A stretch of 64,000 nucleotides of DNA from Nitrososphaeria archaeon (GCA_026982095.1 JALSHT010000006.1:62001-126000); one strand, 5' to 3'. Positions 44,533-52,588 are shown, counted from the first letter of the stretch. Made by a program: numbers and translations. The notes: generated from the sequence alone by a model not told the origin.

Positions 44533-44847
44533 ATGATTAGAGGGGCTAAGACCAGGATAATAGTTTATGGTGTTAACCACGAGTCTCTAGATAAATTTGT
44601 TAATGAGATTAGAAGTATTGCTGAGAAGACTGGAGCCAAATACTCAGGTCCTGTATATCTCCCTACAAGGAGGGTCGTGGTGCCTACTAGGAAGAGTCCA
44701 TGTGGCCAGGGGTCAGAGACTTGGGATAAGTTTGAGCTCAGGATCCATAAGAGGTTGATAGATATCGAACAGAATGATAATACGATGAAGCATCTGATAA
44801 AGTTACGCGTTCCAGAAGATGTTTTTATAGAGGTTAGGCTTACATAA
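44533..44847 (+). CDS. rps10: Ribosomal protein S10 (uS10)
   Basis: 104 residues. The YSGPVYLPTRRVVVPTRKSPCGQGSET stretch, in the flexible loop, and the HKRLIDIEQNDNTMKHLIKLRVPEDVFIEV end identify archaeal S10. Last gene of the conserved rpo-rpl30e-nusA-rps12-rps7-tuf-rps10 order. Converges on archease with 12 bases between stops. Confidence 0.97.
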   Translation: MIRGAKTRIIVYGVNHESLDKFVNEIRSIAEKTGAKYSGPVYLPTRRVVVPTRKSPCGQGSETWDKFELRIHKRLIDIEQNDNTMKHLIKLRVPEDVFIEVRLT

Positions 44848-44859
44848 TTTAAATACAAC

Positions 44860-45285
44860 TTAAATATCCAGTACAAACTCAATTATATAGCCATTATCGG
44901 CCTTCTCAATCCTCATCTCATGATATGTCATAGCCTTAACATGGATCTTTGGGTTATGCCTACCTAGGTCTAGTTCTTCTCCCTCTGCATATCCCGATAG
45001 TGTGTACTTGTCCCCGTCTTTCAAAATCTTTATTTTGAAATCGCTATATACCTTGCCCTCAGCATCTAATCTTATAATGAGCTCCTCAATAAAATTGTAT
45101 AGTAGCTCCTCCAAATCCCCTCCCTCCACCCTTATCTGATCAACAACCTTCTTTTCTATTTTACTTATATCGATGGTTGTGTCTGTAAATGCCTTCCCAG
45201 CCTCGGTAAACGCGTCCTCCAGCGTCTCACCCCATATTCTTACCTTGATATCTGCTGTATGTGGGAGGTATTCATATCTTCCCAT
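44860..45285 (-). CDS. Archease (RtcB/RNA ligase activator)
   Basis: 141 residues from ATG 45285, with ggtga 5 bases upstream; a GTG at 45294 is less likely. Family stretches: YEYLPHTADIKVRIWG with the conserved metal-binding Asp, DLEELLYNFIEELI and a C-terminal AMTYHEMRIEK. Archease helps RtcB-type ligases turn over, and in archaea that joins tRNA halves after intron removal. Given six tRNA introns in this window, such a ligation system must be in use. RtcB itself is not here. Confidence 0.92.
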   Translation of the reverse strand: MGRYEYLPHTADIKVRIWGETLEDAFTEAGKAFTDTTIDISKIEKKVVDQIRVEGGDLEELLYNFIEELIIRLDAEGKVYSDFKIKILKDGDKYTLSGYAEGEELDLGRHNPKIHVKAMTYHEMRIEKADNGYIIEFVLDI

Positions 45286-45375
45286 AGTCTTCACCTATTC
45301 TTAGTGTGGGCTCAGCAGTTTCTAGCCTACCTCCTTATACTGGTGACCATTAGTAGATGGATATATTTCTATACA

Positions 45376-45386
45376 TATTTTAAATG
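45376..45386 (+). promoter_or_regulatory. TATA element of the cox operon
   Basis: catattttaaa precedes the coxB start, with a predicted transcript start near 45407 and a leader of about 40 bases. The rest of the ~160-base spacer between archease and coxB shows nothing else I can identify. Confidence 0.45.
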
Positions 45387-45446
45387 CAGTAACAATAATT
45401 TAGGAAATATCATTTGACGATATGGTTGTATAGATGGTGTGTAGTG

Positions 45447-46058
45447 ATGATGGAGTATGTGTTACAGATCCCAGGTGAACCGGCCGGTACATGGTATTCC
45501 CTATTCAATCTCTACCTGGGACTAGGCTTCTTGGTTGGCGGAGTAGTTGTAGGTATGATGATATACTTCATAATGAAGTACAGGGAGGCCAATTCAAATG
45601 AGGACGATGAGATAAAGCCAGGGGTGATTCCAAAAGATAGGGGTAATATCAAGATAATCACGGTCTTCTTCGGGCTTACAGCGATCATATTGTTTACACT
45701 GGCTTCATACTCTATACTGGTGACTAACTATGTAGAGAAGGTTCCCAAGGCTGACGATATATTTGAAGTGACGGTGATAGGCTTCCAATGGGGCTGGAAG
45801 TTTATATATCCCAATGGAACAGAGGTCGTTGGAGAGGTGGTAGTGCCTAAGGACAAGATAATAGTATTTAGGATAACCAGTGACGACGTATTCCATAAGT
45901 TCCAGTTAATAGAATTTAGGACTGGTGCAGACGCTATTCCAGGTGCATTCAACGTTATATGGATACAGCCCACAGAGCCTGGAACATATACAATCCAATG
46001 TTATGAGCTATGTGGATTGGGTCATTCTGTTATGGTGGCCACTATGAGAGTTGTGTGA
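45447..46058 (+). CDS. coxB: Cytochrome c oxidase subunit II
   Basis: 203 residues from ATG 45447; the frame is open to a TTG at 45414, and GTG 45444 and ATG 45450 also fit. Two N-terminal membrane segments (LYLGLGFLVGGVVVGMMIYFI and a second near residue ~75) are followed by a cupredoxin-like extracytoplasmic domain. The CuA site is complete: His in DVFHKF and CYELCGLGHSVM (Cys-x3-Cys-x3-His-x2-Met). It accepts electrons and passes them to haem a. First gene of coxB-coxAC-coxIV-cupredoxin. Confidence 0.96.
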   Translation: MMEYVLQIPGEPAGTWYSLFNLYLGLGFLVGGVVVGMMIYFIMKYREANSNEDDEIKPGVIPKDRGNIKIITVFFGLTAIILFTLASYSILVTNYVEKVPKADDIFEVTVIGFQWGWKFIYPNGTEVVGEVVVPKDKIIVFRITSDDVFHKFQLIEFRTGADAIPGAFNVIWIQPTEPGTYTIQCYELCGLGHSVMVATMRVV

Positions 46059-46071
46059 GGGGGGTGATTAT

Positions 46072-48405
46072 ATGAAAGAGGGTAATAGTTTGTTGAGATG
46101 GCTTACGACAACGAATCATAAAGATATTGGAATATTGTATCTATTTACATCACTATACTTCCTCATGGTTGGTGGGTCCCTAGCCCTTACGTTTAGGCTC
46201 CAGTTGGCTATGCCCAATGTGGAGATCCTAAGTGCCTCAGCATTTAATCAGGCAATTACCATGCATGGCTTGATAATGATTCTGTGGGCTATATCACCAC
46301 TTGCCTTCGCCTTTGCAAACTATGTGGTTCCTCTTCAGATTGGAGCTAGGGATCTGGCTTTCCCCAGGCTCAACGCATTAAGCTACTGGTTATATCTATT
46401 CAGCGGCCTACTAGCTGCACTATCATTCTTCATACCAGGAGGCGCCCCGGATGTTGGATGGACGTATTATGTCCCACTATCTACAGGTAGGTTTTCTCCA
46501 CAGCCAGGCGTTACATTAGCTGCCTTGGCACTTGCTATGTTGGTGGCTTCGGTGACTGTCGGGACTATAAATTTCATAGTCACTATAGCAACCATGAGGG
46601 CTCCAGGGTTAGGATGGTCTAAACTGCCTATGTTCACATGGGGTATTCTATATACGGTGCTGATAATGTTGTTTGCCTTTGGTCCCGTAGTGGCAGGTTT
46701 CTTCCTATTGACGGTGGATAGGGTGTTTGGGACCACGTTCTTCCTATCTCCAGAGGGAGGGTCCATCTTATGGGCCCATATGTTCTGGTTCTTCGGGCAT
46801 CCTGAGGTATACGTTGTCCTAGCACCAGCTATAGGCGTAATAGGTGATGTGCTGGAGACGTTCACTAGGAAGCCACTCTTTGGTAGGAAATATATATTGA
46901 TCGCCTTCGGTATAGCCAGCTTCATAAGCTTCATAGTCTATGTCCATCACATGTTTGCAACAGGTATAAATCCGATTGTCAGAGAGGTTATGAGTATCAC
47001 CACCGAGTCTATCTCCGTACCATTTGGGGTAATAATGTTGTCATTTGTATTTACTATGTACAAGGCAAAGATAAATGTTAAGACGCCATTCCTATTTGCA
47101 ATAGGGTCTATAGTACTCTTCATAATTGGAGGGATAACAGGGGTATTCAACTCTTCCATAGCCTTAGATAGATTTATTAGAGGGACTTACTGGATAGTGG
47201 CCCACTTCCATTATGCAATGGTGGGGGCAACGCTTTTCGGGTTGTTGGCAGCCATCTACTACTGGTATCCGAAGATGACGGGTAGGATGTATAACGAGAG
47301 GCTTGGTAAAATACACTTCTGGGTCGCGTTCATAGGCTTCAACGTGTTATACCTGCCCATGTTTATAATCTATGAGATGCCTAGGAGAGTCAACGTGTAC
47401 TTTAACGAGGCGTGGATTCCAATGAATCAGGTAGCGACGGTAGGGGCCTATATCTTCGGGTTCTCATTCCTGATAATGGTGTATAACCTTGTTAAAAGTT
47501 ATTCATCAGGTCTACCAGCTGGTAATAATCCGTGGAATGCATGGTCTCTAGAGTGGATGACTACGTCACCTCCTCCAGCGCATAACTTCGACTTCGAACC
47601 AGTCATTAATGGAAACCAGATATCCATGTACACTAATGGTGGAGTACCAGAACCACATGTGGAGCATCATACAATGATGCCTATGTTGCTATCCATATCT
47701 CTGATGACTGCATTCTTTGGATTGATCATTTATCCACCAGTGTTTATACTAGGATCTGCATTGTTACTCGCAGTACTCGCTAAGTGGATCGTAGATGATA
47801 TATATGATAGGTTCTCAATACCTGAGCCGAAACATACTAGTAAGTGGCCATTTGAAAGTATGAATAGGCTTAAGTTTGGGGTGTGGATCCTAGTTATTAG
47901 CGAGGCTATGTTGTTTGCTGCATTATTTGGGGCATATAGCTTATTGAGGATTAATCTAGTGGGCGAATGGCCATTCGGTCCAGAGGTGCATGATGTAAGG
48001 CTCGGCGGTTTAAACACGATAATCCTATTAACTAGCAGCCTAACGGTAGTATTGTCGATTGCCTACGCTAAGATGGGGGATACTAGGAAGCTTCTATATT
48101 CGTTAGGTGCAACCTATCTACTGGGCCTCATATTCCTTGCTCTCAAAGGTGTTGAATGGGCTAAGTTGGCCGAAGAAGGCTTTACACTCACAAGCTCTCT
48201 TGCTGCATCAATATACTATGTTATGACTGGAACTCATGCTGCACACATGATAGGCGGTTTAATTGCGCTTACCTACATAATCATTAAGGCGTTGAGAGGG
48301 GTGTATAACGATAGGAATTATCAGGGTATAGAGGCGTTCGGAATTTATTGGCACTTCATAGATATTATCTGGATATTCCTCTTCGCGATATTCTATCTAA
48401 TGTAG
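46072..48405 (+). CDS. coxAC: Cytochrome c oxidase subunit I fused to subunit III
   Basis: 777 residues from ATG 46072, with a g-rich Shine-Dalgarno (gaggggggtgatt). Residues ~1-540 are subunit I: TTTNHKDIGILY start, HGLIMILWAI (haem a His), WFFGHPEVYVVLAP (CuB His-Tyr crosslink and helix VI Glu of A1-type oxidases), VHHMFATG (CuB His pair) and AHFHYAMVG (haem ligands). From ~595 on is a subunit III domain with five or so membrane segments, ISEAMLFAALFGAYSL and the closing IYWHFIDIIWIFLFAIFYL. I+III fusions occur in archaeal SoxM and some bacterial caa3 oxidases. Reduces O2 and pumps protons. Confidence 0.96.
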   Translation: MKEGNSLLRWLTTTNHKDIGILYLFTSLYFLMVGGSLALTFRLQLAMPNVEILSASAFNQAITMHGLIMILWAISPLAFAFANYVVPLQIGARDLAFPRLNALSYWLYLFSGLLAALSFFIPGGAPDVGWTYYVPLSTGRFSPQPGVTLAALALAMLVASVTVGTINFIVTIATMRAPGLGWSKLPMFTWGILYTVLIMLFAFGPVVAGFFLLTVDRVFGTTFFLSPEGGSILWAHMFWFFGHPEVYVVLAPAIGVIGDVLETFTRKPLFGRKYILIAFGIASFISFIVYVHHMFATGINPIVREVMSITTESISVPFGVIMLSFVFTMYKAKINVKTPFLFAIGSIVLFIIGGITGVFNSSIALDRFIRGTYWIVAHFHYAMVGATLFGLLAAIYYWYPKMTGRMYNERLGKIHFWVAFIGFNVLYLPMFIIYEMPRRVNVYFNEAWIPMNQVATVGAYIFGFSFLIMVYNLVKSYSSGLPAGNNPWNAWSLEWMTTSPPPAHNFDFEPVINGNQISMYTNGGVPEPHVEHHTMMPMLLSISLMTAFFGLIIYPPVFILGSALLLAVLAKWIVDDIYDRFSIPEPKHTSKWPFESMNRLKFGVWILVISEAMLFAALFGAYSLLRINLVGEWPFGPEVHDVRLGGLNTIILLTSSLTVVLSIAYAKMGDTRKLLYSLGATYLLGLIFLALKGVEWAKLAEEGFTLTSSLAASIYYVMTGTHAAHMIGGLIALTYIIIKALRGVYNDRNYQGIEAFGIYWHFIDIIWIFLFAIFYLM

Positions 48406-48417
48406 GAGGTGGGTAAC

Positions 48418-48702
48418 ATGGTGAAGGAGCCTATAAACTTATATATAGGTATATGGGGTATGCTTGTCGGAATCACAATTCTAGAGGTGTTAATGGTACT
48501 GGTAAACATGCCGATAGTCTTCCTGATTACAGGGGTGTTGCTTCTAGCTGGGTTGAAGGCGGCTTTCGTTGCTCTATACTATCAACATCTTAAATGGGAT
48601 GACGTTGCGATATCATGGTTCTACCTTATGGCTCTATTCTTCGCTCTATTCATAGTCATGGTATGGACTGGTGGGTCTGCGGTTTGCCAGGTGGAAGTAT
48701 GA
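48418..48702 (+). CDS. coxIV: Cytochrome c oxidase subunit IV (prokaryotic type)
   Basis: 94 residues from ATG 48418, with ggaggtg about 6 bases upstream. Three membrane segments. The LKAAFVALYYQHLKWDD stretch is the COX4_pro hallmark. Small accessory subunit of the oxidase. Its stop overlaps the ATG of the cupredoxin gene (ATGA). Confidence 0.87.
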   Translation: MVKEPINLYIGIWGMLVGITILEVLMVLVNMPIVFLITGVLLLAGLKAAFVALYYQHLKWDDVAISWFYLMALFFALFIVMVWTGGSAVCQVEV

Positions 48703-49178
48703 AGAAGACTATAATTTTACTTGCTGCAATAGCGGTGGCTATAGACTTGGCTATAGTGGCTGTTCTAGTGTTTGACCTACAGCCTCCTTTACGGGGTGCT
48801 GTAAATCTAACGCCCAATATAGAGCTCACAATATATGGTGGTGAGATAACGGTTGATGGACAGGTTAGATATGCTTATGGATTCTCACCAGATACTATGA
48901 CTGCTCCAGGTCCGACTCTAAACTTTACCCAAGGTGATATAGTAGGCATTACCTTCGTGAATGTTGGGCAGGTTGTACATACCCTTACAATAGTCCCCTT
49001 TGTAGATCCAAACAACCCAGAAGTGTTGGACAACTACGATACAGGCTTGGTTGAGGGTGGGGATTCAGCGACAATCGTCGTACAATTTAACCAGGTAGGG
49101 AATCTAAACTATCAATGTGCCGTCCCAGGCCATGCAAGTCTGGGTATGTGGGGAAACATCACAGTCACTGAGCAGTAA
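48699..49178 (+). CDS. Membrane-anchored blue-copper protein (cupredoxin)
   Basis: 159 residues from ATG 48699. An N-terminal signal-anchor (TIILLAAIAVAIDLAIVAVLVF) is followed by a single cupredoxin domain with a type 1 copper site: His in VVHTLTIVPF and CAVPGHASLGM (Cys-x4-His-x4-Met). Faces the outside. By position as the last gene of the cox operon, it probably carries electrons to the CuA domain in place of cytochrome c, a role sulfocyanins and plastocyanin-like proteins have in other archaea. No cytochrome c or bc1 genes are in this window. Confidence 0.9.
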   Translation: MKKTIILLAAIAVAIDLAIVAVLVFDLQPPLRGAVNLTPNIELTIYGGEITVDGQVRYAYGFSPDTMTAPGPTLNFTQGDIVGITFVNVGQVVHTLTIVPFVDPNNPEVLDNYDTGLVEGGDSATIVVQFNQVGNLNYQCAVPGHASLGMWGNITVTEQ

Positions 49179-49200
49179 ATATTCTCTATACCACCCAACT

Positions 49201-49209
49201 TTTTATAAC
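49201..49209 (+). promoter_or_regulatory. TATA element of the Sco-propeller gene
   Basis: ttttataac lies 28-36 bases before ATG 49237, so this gene has its own promoter although it follows the cox operon by 58 bases. A pyrimidine-rich tract just upstream (49182-49205) may end cox transcription. Confidence 0.5.
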
Positions 49210-49236
49210 GCATAGATTGGTTTTTGAGGGGTCGTT

Positions 49237-50721
49237 ATGAACAAGTTTGGATTGGTTGTTGGTCTATTGGTCTTGATGATCGTATCTGTTGTTGTAGGTA
49301 TCTTCTTAGTATTTAATCCACAGCTATCTCCATTGACTGGAGGGTTTACTGGGAACCAATATATCAATACTCCTCCTGCTGCCGATTTTACATTGACTAC
49401 TATCGATGGAGAACCATTTAAATTAAGTGACTATAGGGGGAAAGTTATAGCATTATCCTTTATATACTCACATTGTCCAGACATATGTCCCGCGATAACA
49501 TCTGGATTCGCTGAGTTGGGAGACATTCTCAGGGAGCAAGGTCTACTTGAAGACGTTGTTCTGGTTCTAGTTGCCGTAGACTATCCAGGAGGTTACGTAG
49601 CAACCGCTTCTAAGAATAGGGTCTATTACATCAACTATTCAGGCTATATAGAATGGGAAACAGATGTAAACACTACACTTTCTGGGGTTGAGATGTCCCA
49701 GGACGGGGGTGTTATAGTCGCATGGGGAGGAAATACAGTATATTTTATCGATAGGTTTGGAAAGATAGCTGCTAAATACACGTATTCCTTAGATATAAGT
49801 GACGTATTTGTATCAGGTGCAGGCTCTTTTGTCGCGGTATCAGTAGTAGATAGGCTATACCTATATAACACAATATTTGTAGAGAATGGTTTGCAGATAG
49901 AGCCATCGTGGTCTAAACAGTTAGCTGGAGATATACTTGCTGTTTCCGGGTTGACCAACGCCTCATATCTGTTTGCAGTGGACGATAGCGGCTACATATA
50001 TAGGATTACAAAAGCAGGTGATATTGAAGAGTCGAAAAAGATTGGTGAAGATGGTGTGTTGATGGCCGATGTATCCAGTAATGGTCTAACAGCTACACTG
50101 ATATACAATGATAAAGTGGTGCAAGTAAATGTGGTAGACGACCTACAAAATCTAATAGAAATAGATCCATCTAAGATTGTGGATGTTGACGTCTCCCAAG
50201 ATGGGGTATACGTGGCGTATGCACTGAAGGATAGTGTAGAAATTTATAAGTCTGATGGAAGGCTAGCCCACATACTGACTGTTGAAGCGGAGTCGGTATC
50301 AATATCGGCTGACAACCAATATGTGTCGATAGCGTCTGGTGAGGAAGTTACACGATACAACTTGGATAACAATGGTGTTGACTGGATGACAAGAGTAGGT
50401 GAAGTGGTGATAGACGTTGATGTGGCGATGGAGAGGGATTCGCCTAACAGACTTAGGAAATGGGGTGAGATATATGGCGCGGATGAGGTGGTGTTCCTAT
50501 ATGGTATGTATAGGAATCTTTATCAGGTGTGGGCAAAGTATGGGATAGCTGTAGTCAACATAGATGTTGACGACCCCTCCACATCATATCTAATTGCTCA
50601 TACTGGAATTCTATTCCTGATAGATAAGGATTTCAATGTGAGGATATTCTTTATTGGAGCGCCTCCTCAGTGGAGCCCAGAAGACGCAGCCAACGACATA
50701 AGTATACTAGTTAGAGAATAG
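49237..50721 (+). CDS. Sco1/SenC-like copper protein interrupted by a beta-propeller
   Basis: 494 residues in a single uninterrupted frame. Residues ~5-27 are a membrane anchor. Residues ~45-115 are the first half of a Sco/thioredoxin domain (DFTLTTIDGEPFKLSDYRGK, then SFIYSHCPDICPAI with Cys80-x3-Cys84). At the strand VVLVLVAVD, where Sco proteins continue with P-E-R-D-T-P, residues ~116-397 instead form about seven repeats of the type V-x-V-S-x-D-G-x-Y-V-A...V-Y-x-x-D/N-x-x-G, a WD40/PQQ-like propeller. The Sco domain then resumes with MERDSPNRLRKWGEIYGA and ends with the distal copper ligand (His455 in YLIAHTGILFLID). All three metal ligands are kept, so copper delivery to CuA is likely. 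Own promoter, directly after the cox operon. Confidence 0.88.
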   Translation: MNKFGLVVGLLVLMIVSVVVGIFLVFNPQLSPLTGGFTGNQYINTPPAADFTLTTIDGEPFKLSDYRGKVIALSFIYSHCPDICPAITSGFAELGDILREQGLLEDVVLVLVAVDYPGGYVATASKNRVYYINYSGYIEWETDVNTTLSGVEMSQDGGVIVAWGGNTVYFIDRFGKIAAKYTYSLDISDVFVSGAGSFVAVSVVDRLYLYNTIFVENGLQIEPSWSKQLAGDILAVSGLTNASYLFAVDDSGYIYRITKAGDIEESKKIGEDGVLMADVSSNGLTATLIYNDKVVQVNVVDDLQNLIEIDPSKIVDVDVSQDGVYVAYALKDSVEIYKSDGRLAHILTVEAESVSISADNQYVSIASGEEVTRYNLDNNGVDWMTRVGEVVIDVDVAMERDSPNRLRKWGEIYGADEVVFLYGMYRNLYQVWAKYGIAVVNIDVDDPSTSYLIAHTGILFLIDKDFNVRIFFIGAPPQWSPEDAANDISILVRE

Positions 50722-50723
50722 CC

Positions 50724-51401
50724 CTATATCCCAACTTTTTTTGCAACGTACATTAGTATCACTAGGTTAAGCAATATCCCTATTACCAGAAGAGTATTCA
50801 TTATATTCACATATAGAGTCGATATACCAAGCAAGCTTCCCGTCGAAGAGGATACTATTACCATGGCTACGTTCATTATTGCTGTGAATCCACATGAAGG
50901 ACATGATACAGCCGCGGATGCGGCTGAGGATAGGCCTGCAACAGTCAAGGTAGTGGCTAATCCAGTGGATCCTACCTCTGCTCTACATTTTGACCTGGAT
51001 ACCTTGGAGTAGTAGCGTACCACGGTAAATACGGCTGCAGATATAATTGAGGCTATAAAAATCAGTATAACAGTTAAAGGTTTAAAGGTTATTATCCAAT
51101 AAGTCTCTCCAGTGATAAACCCAGGGTTGTTATTTAGGAAGTAGTCATCGAACCGTAATCCATACCAGAAAAGGACCCCTCTGGGTATCTCCATATTTGG
51201 TGTAGGGAATGTTATGGAGGATGGAGGATCTCCAAACCCACCTAATATCGAGGTGTTTGATGTGTAAACCATCTGGATAGCCAACGGTGTAAATATATTA
51301 ACTATGAACAGGACTCCTGTTAAGAGGGTCATGAACCTCGGGAATGTTTTTATCGAGATGCTGACAACCTTCTCTATATGTATAAACATGTTCATATCCA
51401 T
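50724..51401 (-). CDS. Polytopic membrane protein with CPSC motif, function unknown
   Basis: 225 residues with about four membrane segments (~22-45, ~105-130, ~165-185, ~195-222). A ~60-residue extracytoplasmic loop between the first two is rich in Pro, Phe and Gly. A SCPSCGF motif lies at the edge of the third segment, following AASAAVS. Family not recognised. The paired Cys in a membrane context, 2 bases from the end of the convergent Sco gene, make a role in copper or thiol handling for the oxidase a reasonable guess only. Starts at ATG 51401, with further ATGs within six codons. Confidence 0.7.
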   Translation of the reverse strand: MDMNMFIHIEKVVSISIKTFPRFMTLLTGVLFIVNIFTPLAIQMVYTSNTSILGGFGDPPSSITFPTPNMEIPRGVLFWYGLRFDDYFLNNNPGFITGETYWIITFKPLTVILIFIASIISAAVFTVVRYYSKVSRSKCRAEVGSTGLATTLTVAGLSSAASAAVSCPSCGFTAIMNVAMVIVSSSTGSLLGISTLYVNIMNTLLVIGILLNLVILMYVAKKVGI

Positions 51402-51451
51402 CGCAATACTGAAAAAATGTATTAGGTCGATATTAAAAGTTGTCTAGAAAT

Positions 51452-51460
51452 GTTTATATT
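51452..51460 (+). promoter_or_regulatory. TATA element of tRNA-Ser
   Basis: gtttatatt is centred 24 bases upstream of the tRNA 5' end at 51480. Confidence 0.5.
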
Positions 51461-51509
51461 ATTTCATATGGATATGGGTGCCGGGATGCCCGAGTGGACC
51501 AAGGGGTCG

Positions 51510-51523
51510 CCGCAGTGGCCTAA
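51510..51523 (+). other. tRNA-Ser intron 1 (29/30, 14 nt)
   Basis: Only this placement restores the tcggc/gccga anticodon stem; shifting by one base breaks it. Same position as the first intron of tRNA-Gln in this window. Confidence 0.85.
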
Positions 51524-51531
51524 GCCTTGAG

Positions 51532-51543
51532 ACCCCTCGGGAG
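51532..51543 (+). other. tRNA-Ser intron 2 (37/38, 12 nt)
   Basis: Very short canonical-site intron. Central helix CTTG (51526-51529) with CGGG (51538-51541), bulges ag^a on both sides, and a 5-base loop cccct instead of an inner helix, so a relaxed bulge-helix-loop. Confidence 0.82.
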
Positions 51544-51631
51544 AGCCGATGGGGCTCTGCCCCGCGTGGGTTCGAATCCCACTCCCGGCGCCAAACCAAT
51601 TTATTGTATATGTGGGAATAAGTTTTGGTTG

Positions 51632-52588
51632 ATGAAGGCTGTTGAGGTTATAGCTATAACTATCATTTTATCCACCATAATCCATGTCATCTACATTCAC
51701 ATTGTTGAGGAGAGAATAGTGGCTAGAGACGTTTTTAAAAAAGGTGTTAAGTATGTGGTTGACTGGGGAGGCATACCCATATTCGTGTCTCTGGCAGCGT
51801 CTGTAGTGGTGGCATATCTTCAAGGATTAATTGATAACCCTATTCCTATACTAGCCTCCTTGTTCATCGCTTTCTTAGTGGGTTTCATTGATGACTTGAA
51901 GCCTGGTCTTCCAGGGTACTATAAGCCTCTCGCCTCGGTTATCCCCGTAGTTCCATTAATTTATTGGGGGATATACCCCTCTACTCTACGAATATTTGAT
52001 GGATATGTGTTTAACATCCCCATCATCTATCCATTTCTTCTTACATTGGGCTTCGTAATCTCACTCAATGCTGTTAATATGTTGGATGTTATAAACGGCT
52101 CCGCTGTATCGGGGGTATATATAGTGCTCTTCTACATCGTGTTGGCCTCCGCCATCATAGGAAGACTCCCTATATTAGGTATATTATTCATGGCTGGTCT
52201 AGCTCCATTCCTGGTTCTAAACGTATATCCGGCCAAGATATTCCTTGGGAATTCGGGGGCTATGTTGATTGGGAGTCTAATCCCCATATCCGCCTCTCTA
52301 TATAGGGTTGAGGTCACAGCTTTATTTGCTATGTATCCCTTCCTTGTAAACGGTCTTTTCTATCTCCTTAGGTTTAAATCGTTTATTGAGAGGAGGCTTC
52401 ACGGTTATAAGGTAGCTGCTCTGGGGGATGACGGCCTTATACATGATATGTGTGAGGATGGAGCACCTATCGTCCTACTAAAATTTTTAGTAGCGTCTAG
52501 ACCTAAACATGAGTTCAGACTGTGGATTGAGATAAGCATATTGTTTATAGTATCGGGTCTTGTTGGTTTACTATTTGTCTTGATATAG
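51632..52588 (+). CDS. GT4-family polyprenyl-phosphate GlcNAc-1-phosphate transferase
   Basis: 318 residues from ATG 51632; the frame is open upstream into tRNA-Ser but cannot start there. Polytopic (about 10 segments). Motifs of the MraY/WecA/ALG7 family: FIDDLKPGLPGYYK (Asp pair), NMLDVINGSAV and KIFLGNSGAM. Archaeal relatives (AglH type) transfer GlcNAc-1-P from UDP-GlcNAc to dolichyl phosphate, starting N-glycan assembly. GlmS, two genes downstream, and the alternative GlmU at 4.4 kb would supply UDP-GlcNAc. The next small membrane gene is 11 bases away. Confidence 0.87.
   Translation: MKAVEVIAITIILSTIIHVIYIHIVEERIVARDVFKKGVKYVVDWGGIPIFVSLAASVVVAYLQGLIDNPIPILASLFIAFLVGFIDDLKPGLPGYYKPLASVIPVVPLIYWGIYPSTLRIFDGYVFNIPIIYPFLLTLGFVISLNAVNMLDVINGSAVSGVYIVLFYIVLASAIIGRLPILGILFMAGLAPFLVLNVYPAKIFLGNSGAMLIGSLIPISASLYRVEVTALFAMYPFLVNGLFYLLRFKSFIERRLHGYKVAALGDDGLIHDMCEDGAPIVLLKFLVASRPKHEFRLWIEISILFIVSGLVGLLFVLI

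Larger units (their letters stand above)
51480..51593 (+). tRNA. tRNA-Ser(TGA) with two introns
   Basis: Acceptor gccggga (51480-51486) pairs with tcccggc (51583-51589); discriminator G 51590 (serine identity in archaea), encoded CCA 51591-51593. Long variable arm ggggc-tct-gcccc (51551-51563) marks a class II tRNA. T-stem gtggg/cccac around ttcgaat (51571-51577). The anticodon stem is tcg (51507-51509) plus gc (51524-51525) against gccga (51545-51549), perfect only if 14 bases at 29/30 are removed. The loop c-t-TGA-g/a needs a further 12 bases removed at 37/38. Anticodon TGA. Without intron removal it could be mistaken for tRNA-Leu(GAG), but stem pairing and the G discriminator rule that out. 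Confidence 0.92.

Noticed and set aside
46467..46934. Long minus-strand frame inside the coxAC gene
   Set aside because: Complementary-frame shadow of a strongly conserved oxidase; no start signal and a composition typical of antisense frames.
51526..51532. tRNA-Leu(GAG) reading of the tRNA at 51.5 kb
   Set aside because: The anticodon stem only pairs after two introns are removed, giving loop cttgaga with TGA at 34-36; the G discriminator also fits serine.
51527..51631. N-terminal extension of the GT4 transferase frame into tRNA-Ser
   Set aside because: The extension is tRNA sequence read as codons; the real start is ATG 51632, which gives the family's normal length.
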